In this document: positions 1 through 9,966 of the stretch, one piece after another | How the letters are laid out: each line of letters opens with the position of its first letter | Numbering within the stretch: position 1 is the first letter of the stretch | Source of the DNA: Phascolarctos cinereus | Taxonomy: Eukaryota; Chordata; Mammalia; Diprotodontia; Phascolarctidae | Assembly (NCBI RefSeq): GCF_002099425.1 | Contig: NW_018343987.1 | Coordinates: 15,253,501 to 15,317,500 of the forward strand | Length of the DNA: 64,000 nt | Direction: 5' to 3' | Notes under the pieces: generated by a model | The model's database searches: none | The model's input: only the letters and a program-made list of their open reading frames with translations | What the model was told of the DNA's origin: nothing | Made by a program: the position numbers and the translations under genes

Positions 1-480
1 CCCCTGGATCATTGTTGAGGAGAGAGAATCCTGGGCAAGGTGAAGCCAACAAGACTGAAAGCTCTGTGTTGGATGCTTTACAACCCACATCATCATCTAG
101 CACCTGTGAGTAATACATAAACCTGGGAAAGGACCTTGTGAAATGCCCAGACATTCAAAGGAGAAGAATTACAGTCAAACCTACTCCAAGATGAATCCAG
201 TTAAACTGAAACCTCATCTTACAGTGTGGTCTAGTAGAAATTACACTGGATTTGCATCAAATGCAGTTATATATGTAAAGTTCTTTGTAAATCTTAAAGC
301 ACAGTAGAAATACTACTATTGTTGTTGTTGATTTTTGGAGCATGAGGGCCTTACCTACATGACCTTAGTGCCTGTAGACGTTAGTTTCCTCATCTGTAAA
401 ATGAGTTGTATCTGATGATCTTAAACAGGATCTAAATATTCTTGCCATCTTTTCTTCCTTTCCAGCCACCCCTCCCCCAC
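1..480. other. No gene recognised
   Basis: Nothing codes convincingly here. A short piece near 384-430 resembles the 3' half of a MIR-type SINE (TCATCTGTAAAATGAG), but it is too small to assign firmly. The rest looks like unique DNA. Confidence 0.5.
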
Positions 481-685
481 TTTAGGAGAAAGAGGAAAAT
501 GACCAGAAAATAATCTGATATTAAATGTTTATACAAAACAAAAACAAAAACAAAAACAAACCACCCAATTTCCAGGACATGTCTTGGGATGAGTACACAT
601 TCAAATTAATCTCCTATACCTCTGTATCTATAACATGGTTTGATTACTCATGTACAAAATGATCACCAGGGTACTCTGATAAGAT
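481..685 (+). repeat. Diverged direct repeat, copy A
   Basis: This segment recurs in diverged form at 1242-1400. Shared landmarks, in order, are TTAGGAGAAAGA, AGAAAATAATCTGATA, GACATGTCTTGGGAT, ACACATTCA and an ACTCATGT...CACCAGGGTA block. Copy A also carries an (AAAAC)n stretch near 533-561. It could be a local tandem duplication or two copies of an unnamed interspersed repeat; the sequence alone does not decide. Confidence 0.7.
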
Positions 686-778
686 GATCTAGTCTAATCC
701 ACTTATTTTACAGATAAGGAAACTGAGTCTCAGAGAGGGAGAGCAATGTACCCAAGGTCACACAGATAATGCAGACTC
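686..778 (-). mobile_element. MIR-type SINE fragment
   Basis: Read on the minus strand this is a CORE-SINE of MIR type. The plus strand shows the usual reversed blocks: TTTTACAGATAAGGAAACTGAG, then CCCAAGGTCACACAG. It is truncated at the tRNA-like head. Confidence 0.6.
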
Positions 779-950
779 ACATTACAATTGAAAGGGACCT
801 CAGAAGCCATCCAGTCCAATTCATGCCCAAAAGGAACCCCAACTATACCATACTCAACAAAGGGACGTTCAGCCTTTACTGGAAGACTTCCAATGATGAG
901 GAACCCACTATATTGTGTCCTATAAGCCTCGTGACTCATCCGCTAGCTAT
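779..950 (-). mobile_element. CR1/L3-type LINE 3' end
   Basis: This is the reverse complement of the conserved CR1/L3 3' region. Landmarks are GACCTCAGAAGCCATCCAGT, an AAGGAACCCC block, and GAAGACTTCCAATGATGAGG followed by AACCCACTA. It matches other CR1 tails in the window (15637-15780 minus, 52105-52275 plus). No coding potential remains. Confidence 0.65.
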
Positions 951-1241
951 ACCACACTCAGAAATGAACTTGGTAGGGACCTCAGGAAAGGAGAAAATGA
1001 TTCCCAGGGCCAGCAACTTCCCGTCACGGAACTGGAAGGAGGATAGGAATGTTTTAGAGCAACCATTTTGAGTCTACTTTCCCCAGGAACAGAATGGGAA
1101 TGTAGAGAAAGCAGTGTACCTTCTGGTTTGGGGGAGGAAGGAGATAGTTTTGTACTTCAGTCTTAGCTCTACCTTTAATGTAAATGTCCCTTTGCAGGAA
1201 AAAGCCAACACTAGTAGTACCTAATTAATGTAGTAAACTAG
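951..1241. other. No gene recognised
   Basis: This interval looks unique. A short TAAT-rich piece at 1208-1241 resembles the repeated units at 1558-1640 and 1941-2018. Confidence 0.5.
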
Positions 1242-1400
1242 TTTAGGAGAAAGAACACAATGACTAGAAAATAATCTGATACCAAATATTTATCCGATTC
1301 CAAGACATGTCTTGGGATCATTACACATTCAGATCAGTATACATTCAAATGAGTTTGATAACTCATGTCTAAAATGCTTACCAGGGTAATCAGATGGCAA
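1242..1400 (+). repeat. Diverged direct repeat, copy B
   Basis: This is the second copy of the 481-685 unit. It keeps the block order (AGAAAATAATCTGATA, GACATGTCTTGGGAT, ACACATTCA, ACTCATGT, CCAGGGTAA) but lacks the (AAAAC)n insert. The copies lie about 760 bp apart in the same orientation, and each is followed by a MIR-like minus-strand fragment, which favours a local duplication. Confidence 0.7.
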
Positions 1401-1431
1401 GAAGGACAAAAAAGATAGTGACAATATTCAT

Positions 1432-1562
1432 AGGATCATAGTTTTGGATCCTGAAGGCATCTTAAAGATCATCAGGTACAATTCATTGTATTGAAAAAAA
1501 TTAGGTCTAGAGGTAATAGGGTCATGTAGGTACAAATAGGTAGAGCCAAGACTTGATACCAG
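1432..1562 (-). mobile_element. Degenerate MIR-type SINE
   Basis: Blocks resembling a reversed MIR are visible (ATCTTAAAGATCATCAGGT, AATAGGGTCATGTAGGTA, GAGCCAAGACTTG). The copy is very diverged and may be the partner of the MIR at 686-778 in a duplicated segment. Confidence 0.4.
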
Positions 1563-1640
1563 GCCTTTATATGTCAAAATTTAACAACGATAACAGTGGC
1601 ATTAAACTAATTAGGCATAATTAGTTTACTAAGTTAATTT
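1558..1640 (+). repeat. TAAT-rich direct repeat, copy 1
   Basis: The block ATTAAACTAATTAGGC...TAGTTTACTAA is repeated at 1941-2018 on the far side of a Mar-1 SINE. At about 75-80 bp the duplicated unit is much longer than a normal SINE target duplication. Local tandem duplication with the SINE between the copies therefore fits better than target-site duplication. Confidence 0.6.
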
Positions 1641-1641
1641 A

Positions 1642-1901
1642 GTTTGTTTTCGTCCAGTCATTTTCGGTCGTGTCTGACTCTTTGTGACCCCACTTGGGGT
1701 TTTCTTGGCAAAGATATTGGAGTGGTTTGCCATTTCCTTCTCCAGTTCATTTTACAGAAGAGGAAACTGAGTCAAACAGGGTTAAGTGACTTGCCTGGAG
1801 TCACACAGCTAGTAAGTGTCTGGGGCCAAATTTTAACTCAGAAAGATAAGTCTTCCTGACTCTAGGACCAGCACTCTATCCTCTGGACCACTGAGCTCCC
1901 C
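1642..1901 (-). mobile_element. Mar-1 type CORE-SINE, near full length
   Basis: On the minus strand this runs from a tRNA-derived head (reversed at the right edge, ACTGAGCTCCC) through the CORE region (AAGTGACTTGCCTGGAGTCA) to an RTE/BovB-like tail. On the plus strand the tail reads GTGTCTGACTCTTTGTGACC, GGGGTTTTCTTGGCAAAGAT and TGGAGTGGTTTGCCATTTCC. The tail type is known to be shared with BovB LINEs, which presumably mobilised the family. Confidence 0.85.
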
Positions 1902-1940
1902 TAGCAACAACAACCACCACAATAAAAAGGTGTAAATGGG

Positions 1941-2018
1941 GGACCAGGCACTCATATTCAAAGAATCAACAATAATAGTAGTATTAAACTAATTAGACCT
2001 AATTTGTTTACTAAATAA
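1941..2018 (+). repeat. TAAT-rich direct repeat, copy 2
   Basis: This is the partner of 1558-1640. The aligned core is ATTAAACTAATTAGAC...TTTGTTTACTAA. More TAATT-rich sequence follows to about 2060, so the unit may belong to a longer degenerate array. Confidence 0.6.
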
Positions 2019-2204
2019 ATTGAATTTATCAATTAGTAAAAACTAATTGATGTTAACTAGTTAAATGATATTGGGGAACACACCAGATGGGGGCTTGTGA
2101 TTGATAGCATTAGAACCCTCCACTTTTCAGAACCCTAGAACCCTAGGGGGGAAGCTCCACAGTGAGCTCTGTGGAACAGATCGGTTAGACTGAGTGGGAG
2201 CTAG
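2019..2204. other. No gene recognised
   Basis: Apparently unique sequence. A small imperfect palindrome (AGCTCCACAGTGAGCTCTGTGG) sits near 2154, with no assigned role. Confidence 0.4.
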
Positions 2205-2506
2205 GAGAATGAGTCCAGAGCCAGTGCTAATGTCAGATTCACTCCAGTGTTCTAGCCTGTCATGATTTTTTGGATACTTATTCTATGGTCTAGGATGTCA
2301 GCTATCTCTTCCAGCTCTTTAATCATCTGTGAATATGAAAATATGCCTCTATCTAAATCATTGATAAAAATGGCTTAGCACAGGGCCAAGCACACAGACT
2401 CCTAGGCCATTCCACTGGAAACCATGAAACAAGCTGACTTTGAACCATTCAACTAGTTCTGAATGCATCTCTAATTGTATTGTCATTCAATCGACATCTC
2501 TCTAGC
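2205..2506 (-). mobile_element. CR1/L3-type LINE reverse-transcriptase relic
   Basis: Read on the minus strand this aligns with the CR1-clade RT segment between the 'SGVPQGSVLGP' block and the catalytic 'FADD' block. What remains includes a degraded GTGTGCTTGGCCCTGTGC segment and TTCACAGATGATTAAAGAGC. It is old and non-coding. A plus-strand MIR-type SINE abuts it on the right. Confidence 0.6.
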
Positions 2507-2507
2507 T

Positions 2508-2782
2508 TAGGCAGCTAGATGGTGCAGTGGATAGAGCACAGATTCTGGAGTAAGGAAGACTCATCTTCCTGAGTTTAAACCTGCCTCAGATACTTAATAG
2601 CTATGAGACCCTGGGCAAGTCATTTAACCTCTGCTTCAATTTCCTTAACTGTACAATGGAGATTATAATAGCACTTATCTCACAGGGTTATTGTGAGGAT
2701 CCAATGAAATAATATTTGTAAATCACTTAGCATAGTTCCTGGTATATAGTAGGTGCTATATAAATGCTTATTCCTTTCTTCC
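2508..2782 (+). mobile_element. MIR/Ther-1 type CORE-SINE, near full length
   Basis: The head GGCAGCTAGATGGTGCAGTG is followed by the CORE (GAGACCCTGGGCAAGTCATT), then a MIR-like 3' part (AGGGTTATTGTGAGGATC, GGTATATAGTAGGTGCTATA). It keeps the long MIR tail rather than the BovB-like tail of Mar-1. It lies directly beside a CR1 relic. Confidence 0.75.
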
Positions 2783-2803
2783 CCCTCCATTTTTCTCTCA
2801 AGA

Positions 2804-2880
2804 AGAGTTAAGTAGCAGACCCAGGATTTGAACCCAAATCTCCTAGCTACAAATACAGCCTTCTTTCTACTACCTCATGT
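2804..2880 (-). mobile_element. MIR-type SINE fragment
   Basis: The reversed MIR blocks AAGTAGCAGACCCAGGATTT and GAACCCAAATCTCC are present, and the rest of the element is missing. Confidence 0.5.
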
Positions 2881-4747
2881 GGTACAGCCCAGATTTGGAC
2901 TGGATATGTTCAGTGTAGCCAAGAGAACATATTTCCTCCAAGCTATACTGACGACGGCATTGCAATGCACGATTAAGTTATGTCATAGAGAGATGCAGCT
3001 CAATCCATCTGGCAAGAGGGAATGTGTACTGCCTAATTAAGAAATTTAATAATCTGATCTGATCAAACATCCATTTACAATTTTGATAAGTGAAAGTTAT
3101 CCAATTAGATTATTACAGATGGGTGTGAGCTCATGTCCGATGCTATGCCCCAAAGAGCAGAAATTACGAAGCTGGCAGTGGGGAGAAGGGAAAATATGTG
3201 GGTCATCCACACATACTCTAGTGAAGGAATGTCACAAGACTTTCTAAAGATTCTTGGCCAGGAACTTGCAAAAAAATCTGAGCTGATTTGCCTGGAAAAT
3301 TTTAAAATAATTGGCTCCTGCTGGCTGAGGCTATATGCCAACTCTGCATGGTAATTCATTCGTGACATTCCTAGAACGAGAGAATCTGTAGACAGTGCTG
3401 GAGAGCTAGTAATGTGTTTGGGAAATAATCACACAGCCTCACCAAAAACTATGCATGAGAGGAGGGAACTGGGGTGGGGAGACAGGCAAAGAGTCCTCTG
3501 GGTTTCCAAGGAAATTTCTCAATTTCGAAGGAAATCAGGTGACTTTATCTACCAGCCTCCCTCAGTTCCTAAGGAAGATACTGATCCAGACCGTTTCCAG
3601 GTCTAGTCTGACACATTCTTCAGCAGAGTGCATTTTCAAGAGTACTATCACCCTCTCAGCCCCTCCATGTCTTATCCACTTTGTAAGATGCAGCATTTGT
3701 GGGTTGGGTCAGGGTGAATCAATTCATCAGAGCTTGGTTATCTCCAAATGAACTAATACAGTTTAGTTTCTGAAACTGCAAAGAAAGAGTATCAGACCTT
3801 GGACCTCTGATGATCCCACTAAAGTGAAGAATAGGTAAAGTCCTCTGGACACAGCTGCCCCCTTTCATTATAGTGACACCAGGCCAACCTTACAGGGATC
3901 TTCTCATCTTCTTTGTTGTAGCCTGTCCAATTGGACAAATATTATCCTTACCCATACTATTAGAGCATAGAACTTCTAGATGGAGAGGGCTTTGGCACTT
4001 GGGAATCAGAGACCCAAGTTGCTAGTGGAGTCGGGAGACCTTTCACAGCCCCTGTAGATCAGGGTATGGTGCCTTTAGGAAACTTGGATGAGGGAGGGGG
4101 AAAGGGGAGAAGAGAAAAGTTACAGATCTGAAAGCTAAGCTCTTCCAAAATAGTTTGCATCACTGTTAAACAATAATTGCCTTCCATTTCTTCCTGTTTT
4201 TTCTCATTCCTCAGATGTCCCAAAGGCCATCTAAGAAAAGCTCCATCTAAAACTCCCTGTGATACTTGCTACCAGTTACCTTTTCAGGATGCCCATACAA
4301 AGGCTGGCCATGTCTTCCTAAGCCGTTTACCTAAAACTTGGGGCAGCTGCTACCAGCTCAGCAATGGTGCCATGGTTTAATAATGGTAGGTGGATCAACC
4401 AGCCCAGCTAGATGGAGAAGGGTAAGAGAGCATAGATAAAGGACACAATCCAGTTTTCATGTATTTTCATATTTTGTATAAAATATAAAAATGTGTTTTA
4501 TATTAGCATATTACAAAAATACAAATACATGTTCATGTGTTTAAATAATTATGTATTAGCTAAAATATCTTATGACTAACATTTTGAGAATAGATATTCA
4601 ATTGATAAATATTTAAGAGATATAAATCCCCTCTGCTTGGCCTAGAGCCTATTACTAATCTCTAATAATCCTGGTTTTAGCTCTCAGGCCTAAGTAGTCC
4701 ACTCAGCCTAAATCTATGCTTAGGGTCCTAAGTCCTTCCATACTTTG
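2881..4747. other. Mostly unique DNA, no supported gene
   Basis: About 1.9 kb has no recognised repeat apart from an AT-rich patch at 4440-4620. Overlapping opposite-strand open frames of 73 and 87 codons occur near 3105-3368. They match no motif I know, and their mutual overlap argues for chance. A faint MIR3-like piece may lie near 3965-3995. Confidence 0.45.
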
Positions 4748-4913
4748 TGACCCTCTAGGTGCTCAAGTGCAGCCCTTTTGACTAAATCCAAACTTCACAG
4801 AACAAATCCCCTTAATAAAAGGATTTGTTCTATAAAACTCAGACTCAGTCAAAAGGCCATACCCAAGGACCTAGAGGGCCACGTGACCTCAAGGCTACAG
4901 GTTCCCACTCCTG
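4748..4913. mobile_element. Palindromic hAT-like MITE, left end diverged
   Basis: Two arms of about 62 bp (4749-4811 and 4820-4881) are imperfect reverse complements around an 8-bp centre, with a perfect 11-bp inner stem (AGAACAAATCC / GGATTTGTTCT). The right arm continues to a CAGGTTCCCACTCCTG end, which resembles hAT terminal repeats. The matching left terminus is not visible. From memory this resembles palindromic non-autonomous hAT elements of marsupials; the family name was not checked. Confidence 0.65.
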
Positions 4914-4962
4914 CTTGGTAGTTCTTTGAACTGTCAGACAATTTGGATAGGTGTTTGGTTTT

Positions 4963-4988
4963 TTGTTTGTTTGTTTGTTTGTTTGTTT
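4963..4988 (+). repeat. (GTTT)n simple repeat
   Basis: This is a run of about six GTTT units within a T-rich tract. No adjoining SINE tail is recognised. Confidence 0.9.
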
Positions 4989-6406
4989 TTCCCTAGCCTT
5001 CAGCTACCTGCTCCTGCTACTTACTGGTCAGAAGGTATTAATTTGCTTCCTTAGTTCTCCTAATTAGTTTTAGAGCACTCTAGCTACCTATTCAGTCTGT
5101 CCAATGAGAAACTTGGCTTTCTGCTGTGTGTGACTTTCTTTGCTCTGCATGGCCTGGTTCTCAAATTCCCCTTCAGACTTTCTTGTTTGCTCTTCTCCTC
5201 ATGGCAAAATGAAAAAAGAAGGAAAAAAACCATGCCACAGGATGGTTTTCTGGGTCTGTGTCAAATCTCATGACAGTCCCTTCCAACGAGGAAAATGTTT
5301 CCTTGGCAACCATGCTTTTTAACCCATTCAGTTCAGTTGTACCTGTTCTTTTTCTATATTAATATCCACAGGGAGAGGTTTCTTTGATGAAGCAAGATTT
5401 TAACATTGTCCCCTGCTAACTCAGTTCATATCCCTAGAACAGATTGTTTATCGCCTGCATATCTCCCTGCATATCTCAAAACCTTTGAAGTCAAAGGCCT
5501 GAGTTTAAATCCAGGACTAATTACTCTATCTTTTTGACCCCCTGAAAATCCACTTAAATAAAAATATTCAGTAATTTCCTCACACTCCCAAATCACCACT
5601 ATTACTAGAGCCTTGACTGTCTAGATCTAGCAACTATCCTGGTTACAGAAACACCCCATTCTCAGAATATTGATGGAAGCAAGAGGCCTACTTGGACAAT
5701 ACAGGTCAGGTCTCTGGTGAATACCTGTGACCCAGGCTCTGACACCAACCAAATCTACAGCCCCAAACCACAGGGAAGACCAGTGACAACCTTCCCCACC
5801 TGCTGGTTCAGGAATTCTGTTGTTGTTGTTGCTTTAATTTTGAAAGGACTGATTATTTTGTTTATTATATTTATTTATATGTTCCTTACCTAAACTTCCT
5901 TTCCTTCAAACTTTTTTTCACTTAACAAGTATTTATTTTCTCTCCCTCCTGCCTCTCCTCCTCCCCCAATGAAAACAAAAACAAAAAACATTTTTAACAA
6001 TTACATAATACGGGCAGTCTTCTTAAAAGTTCCATCAGGGATCAAAACCTACAGAGTGATGCAAAGCAGGCTTATGGAAGGGTAAAACCCAGTCTTCGTG
6101 GCTTGGGATCCTTTTTCTCTCACTGTCTGTCTCTGTCTCTCCACCCCTTCCCTCCTTTCCCTCCTTATCTCTCCCTCCCCATCCTCTCTCCCCTCTCCTC
6201 TTGTTCTCTTGTTTCTTAAGACACTCTCAGCAATTCCAAACCTTACTCTACCATGGCAGAACGGTGGCACATTGTCTAGTCCTCAACAATCCTCCCTCGG
6301 CCACAGAGTCCTTCCATAACCACTTGCACATAGCCCTCAATCAGGATAAGATCAGGACAAAAGACAAAAACAACAAAAACCATATATAGATATAATTGTT
6401 GTTCTT
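4989..6406. other. No gene recognised; T-rich and CT-rich tracts
   Basis: This is largely unique sequence. The stretch 5838-6010 is T-rich with an ACAAAAAC tract and looks like an unclassified interspersed repeat. The stretch 6115-6215 is a pyrimidine-rich (TCTC/CCCT) block that generates spurious open frames on both strands. Confidence 0.45.
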
Positions 6407-6441
6407 AAATATATATATAGTTATTCATATATATATATATG

Positions 6442-6477
<36 letters not shown>

Positions 6478-6487
6478 TATACATGTA
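6407..6487. repeat. (TA)n microsatellite
   Basis: About 80 bp of nearly pure TA dinucleotides is interrupted by a few GTATACAT units. The open frame reading through it is a low-complexity artefact. Confidence 0.95.
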
Positions 6488-7287
6488 TTTGAGAAAGGAA
6501 AGGAGTGAGAGCATAGCTCCTCCCTCTTTCTCCTACTATATGTTCAGAACTTTTTTTTTTTCATGTCTTAATTCAACTGATTATAAAATGGCAAAACCAA
6601 CTTCAGGTGTTGCAATTTTTAGCAGTGCCTTAATTCTGACAAAATTCTACTTCAGTGAAAAAATTGAGAGCCCCGGTGGAGTTCATTATAATGGAATTTT
6701 ATCTAATATATTAAAACTCTCTAGAAATTCTTAAAGTAGGATAACAAATTACACTTTCATGCTTTCAACTCTCATCACCGCTTACTGGGTAAATGGAAAA
6801 GAGTAGAGTGGGTATGTGTTTCTTTAAGGGGACATAGGATTTTTATGCTTTTTCAATTGTATACTAGTTAGTAGAAGAGATTATTTTCTTTGAAATGGTT
6901 TAAAATAGACTCTCTCTGGATTCCCTGGCATTAACACTAGAAGTGAATGCTTGGGACACGTACTGTGAGCAGCTATAGCTGCCTCTGGGGTTTCCAAGGG
7001 GCTCAGCCCCCATGGCTTCCCAGTGTGCTAAGAGTGGCATGAGAGGGTAAACATGCTAGGAGATCTATAATTCAGGCTGAGTTCAGCAAATGCCTTGGGA
7101 TGAGACGAAGGCCTTGAAAAACTCAGTGGTTTCTAGGCTCTCAGACAGCATCCTGGCATGGCACATCTGGGAGGGATGGGGGAGAGGAGTCTTATTATAG
7201 AAACAAAAAAGCTTACCCACATTGAAATCATGCCATGGTCTTGTCAGAACCATGCGCTGAATTTCACGGAATAATTAATTATATACA
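6488..7287. other. No gene recognised
   Basis: About 800 bp of apparently unique DNA shows no repeat family, splice-supported exon or promoter signal. Confidence 0.45.
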
Positions 7288-7550
7288 TTTTAGGAAGAAC
7301 AATGGTTAACTGGAGAGTGTCCAGAGGAAGGCAACTAGGATCATGAAAGATTTTGAGATCATGCCGTGAGAATGGATTGAAGGAATTGGGGATGTTGAAC
7401 CCAAAGAAAGGAAGACTTAAGGTGGGTGGCACAGCAACTTTCTAATATTTGAAGAAAGATTATTTTTGTTCTGCTTGGACTCAGAGAGCAGAACCAGGAG
7501 CAAAAAGTGAAATTTTCAGAGACAAATTTGTCTTGGTTTAAGAAAAATAA
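7288..7550 (+). mobile_element. CR1/L3-type LINE 3' region, first part
   Basis: Plus-strand CR1 blocks are clear: TGGAGAGTGTCCAGAGGAAG, GGCAACTAGGATCATGAA, GAAGGAATTGGGGATGTTGA and GAGAGCAGAACCAGGAGCAA. The element resumes at 7901 after a microsatellite and a MIR, so those arose or inserted later. Confidence 0.7.
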
Positions 7551-7554
7551 ATCC

Positions 7555-7662
7555 TAAATATGTGATCCATATGTGTGTATATGTACACATACATACTATA
7601 TAAATATATATATACATACATATATATGTATGTATATATATGTATATATACACACACATACA
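7555..7662. repeat. (TA/CA)n microsatellite
   Basis: Mixed ATGTATAC and TATATA units interrupt the CR1 relic and abut a minus-strand MIR. Confidence 0.9.
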
Positions 7663-7900
7663 TATATAATTATAGCTAGTATTTGTATAGCACTTTAAGG
7701 TTTGCAAAGCTCTCCTTTACATATGTTACATCACTTGATCCTTATAATCCTGTGAGGTAGGTGCTATTTTATTTTATAGATGAGGAAGCTGGGTCTTCCT
7801 CAGAAAACTTCAAACAATATGCCAATGGTCATATAGCTGGTCAGGTCTTCCTGACTCCAAATCCAGTATATACAATACTGGATACTATGCTGCCTACATA
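7663..7900 (-). mobile_element. MIR-type SINE inside CR1 relic
   Basis: Reversed marsupial MIR blocks are present: TAGCACTTTAAGGTTTGCAA, ATCCTGTGAGGTAGGTGCTA, TATAGATGAGGAAGCTGGG and GGTCTTCCTGACTCCAAATC. CR1 sequence continues on both sides, so this copy is younger than the CR1. Confidence 0.7.
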
Positions 7901-7962
7901 TAAATATGGAGTAAACTGTCTCAAGAGGTAGTGGAATGCCCTTCACTGGAGGTCATAGGACC
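7901..7962 (+). mobile_element. CR1/L3-type LINE 3' region, second part
   Basis: AAGAGGTAGTGGAATGCCCT and TTCACTGGAGGTCATAGG follow the expected CR1 order after the segment that ends at 7550. A small reversed MIR3-like piece follows near 7998-8032. Confidence 0.6.
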
Positions 7963-8032
7963 ATAGATTTAGTCTATATTCATTCTATGCTCTATAGGAC
8001 CATAAAATGGTCCTCAGAGGTCATCTAATCCA

Positions 8033-8178
8033 AAAGTTTCAAACTTGGGACCAGACCATTTCAGGAACCAGATAGAAATGTAATTGGGAAATGGTTAACA
8101 AAATAAATAAAAATACAACATAGACCGTATTAATTTGTGGTTTTCTCAATCAATATGCTGCCTAACTCTGAAATTCTG
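8033..8178. mobile_element. hAT-like MITE fragment
   Basis: The segment opens with AAAAGTTTCAAACTTGGG, hAT terminal-repeat style. It continues through AATGTAATTGGGAAATGGTT, an AAATAAATAAAAATACAACA block and TTAATTTGTGGTTTTCTC. It resembles a dispersed mammalian/marsupial non-autonomous hAT element as I remember it. The opposite terminus is not visible, so it is truncated. Confidence 0.5.
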
Positions 8179-8689
8179 GGAATCCAAGATTCTGTCATTT
8201 CAGGTCCAAATCCCAGCTCCCATGATGCCCCTTACTTACCTTGAGAATGAATGAGATCACCTATTCATCCAACCCAAGAAATCTCTGACTCTGAGCCTGG
8301 TAGACCCATACCAAGACCCACATACTCTCCCACCCAATTTCAAGTCATTGTGCCATAGAGTTCTGCTCTGGGAGAGGCAGAGCTGGGGTTAGCTGTCACA
8401 AATGTAGGCCTTTGCCAGACCTCCATGGTTATATAAATGAACAGGAAACTCCTGTCCCTGAGTTGAGGGTGGGGAAGAATTACATTATGTTGGACATTGG
8501 AATTAATATTCCCTGTCAGAAGCAGAGATTGATGAGTTGGCTAGCAACCAGGAGATCAGTACAATCATAACTTTGCATTGCTTTCTTGGGTTGGCAGTGT
8601 CAAAGGGATGAAGCTGCTGATTGGCTGTGTACAGAGTGTCTGCTTTCTCCCTATTGGAAGGGAACCTCATGCTTTACACAGACTATAAG
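8179..8689. other. No gene recognised
   Basis: About 500 bp of unique-looking sequence without a recognised element. Confidence 0.45.
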
Positions 8690-8876
8690 GTCACAGATTT
8701 GGAACTGAAAGGAACTTTAGAGGTCATTGGGTCCAGATGCCTCTTTTCTTTTTTTTAAACAGATGTACAAAGTTAAGTGATTGGCCCACAGTCATATAGT
8801 CATAGAGCTGGTAAATGTCTGAAGCAGAGTTCATACCCATGTCTGCCTGACTACAAGTCAGCTCTATCCACTGTAC
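8690..8876 (-). mobile_element. MIR3-type SINE
   Basis: The reversed blocks GGAACTTTAGAGGTCATTGG, CAGTCATATAGTCATAGAGC and AGCTCTATCCACTGTACTAC are seen. A T-run (8741-8757) replaces part of the middle. Confidence 0.6.
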
Positions 8877-9544
8877 TACTGGAAAAGTCAGATGGAAATC
8901 TCAATGAAGGATTTTCCAAAAGGAGTCCAGCTCTTGTGATCATAATCCCTTCCTGATAATTCATGTGGAACTAGGGAAAATCCCCTTCCTACCAGTCTTG
9001 TTTTCCCCCCTGCTCAGCATGACTGCCATCTTTTTTTAGGTTGGGAAAAGGGGAGGGGAGTGTTTATGAAATGTTTCTGTTCCATCCCCCACTCCCTCCT
9101 AGTTCCTAATTTGCTTCCATACACTCTGCTGTGCAATCTTCCCGTCTGTCTGCTGTCACAACCCAGGCTGCCTCTCATTGCTTCCCAGGCAGTTCAAGGT
9201 CCTCTCTAGCAATCTTCTTCAAGGGGATGGTACTGGCTGCTCAGGGCCTTAATCATGAATAATAGATACTAATTTGCTCCTTGACGTGATAGCAAGTGCA
9301 AGGCTCCGGGAAACAAGGCCTCTGGACATCCAAAACTATTCAGGGGGACTTGTGTAGGGTCTATTCAGTTTTTCTTTCTAGTTTTCCTCTCAGGTTCAAA
9401 TTACATCAGAAGTGGCTAGATTTCAATAGAATTATTGCAAAGGATCCCATGGGAGTGAGTGATGCCATCTCCTCTTCTTCTCCTTTCAAACAAAGGATCA
9501 TAACAACGATCCATCTTGCCCACAGGATTATCACAGTGATGTAT
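8877..9544. other. No gene recognised
   Basis: Unique-looking DNA. An open frame starting in this interval (9296-9604) runs into a SINE and has no recognised motif. Confidence 0.45.
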
Positions 9545-9668
9545 CTAGGGAGCCAGACCTGGAGTCAGAAAGATTTGGTTTCAAATCCCAGTTCAGACAT
9601 TTAGCAGCCATGTGACCCTGAGCAAACAAACTCTCTGTGCCTCAGTTTCCTCATCTATAAAATTCATT
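9545..9668 (+). mobile_element. CORE-SINE fragment
   Basis: GGAGCCAGACCTGGAGTCAG, TCAAATCCCAGTTCAGACAT, CCATGTGACCCTGAGCAAAC and CTCAGTTTCCTCATCTATAA give the head and CORE order. The 3' part is missing. Confidence 0.65.
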
Positions 9669-9749
9669 TTTATGGGTTAGCCTTGATGAACTATTAGATC
9701 CTTATTCATTCAACACACATTTATTATCAGAATTTAGATAAGAGACAGA

Positions 9750-9966
9750 TACCTAGATTCAGAGTGAAAAGGAACCTTAGAGTTCATCTTGTGTGTGATA
9801 CTAGTCTTTGATATTAATCCAACCCCTCCCCCTCCACTTTTTCAGATGAGAAAAGAGAAACCTAGAAAACCAAAATATCTTACCCAAGGTCACAAAGGTA
9901 GTAAGTGACCTGGCTGAGATCTGAATCTAAGTCTTTTAGCTATAAACCAAATGTTCTTTCCACCAG
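9750..9966 (-). mobile_element. MIR3-type SINE
   Basis: Reversed blocks run from AAAAGGAACCTTAGAGTTCA through CAGATGAGAAAAGAGAAACC and TTACCCAAGGTCACAAAGGT to a CTTTCCACCAG head. Confidence 0.65.

Noticed and set aside
4749-4881. A microRNA gene at the long hairpin
   Set aside because: The hairpin is better explained as a palindromic MITE. Without small-RNA evidence a miRNA call is not justified.
6396-6734. 112-codon open frame starting in isoleucine/tyrosine repeats
   Set aside because: It is a reading of the (TA)n microsatellite.
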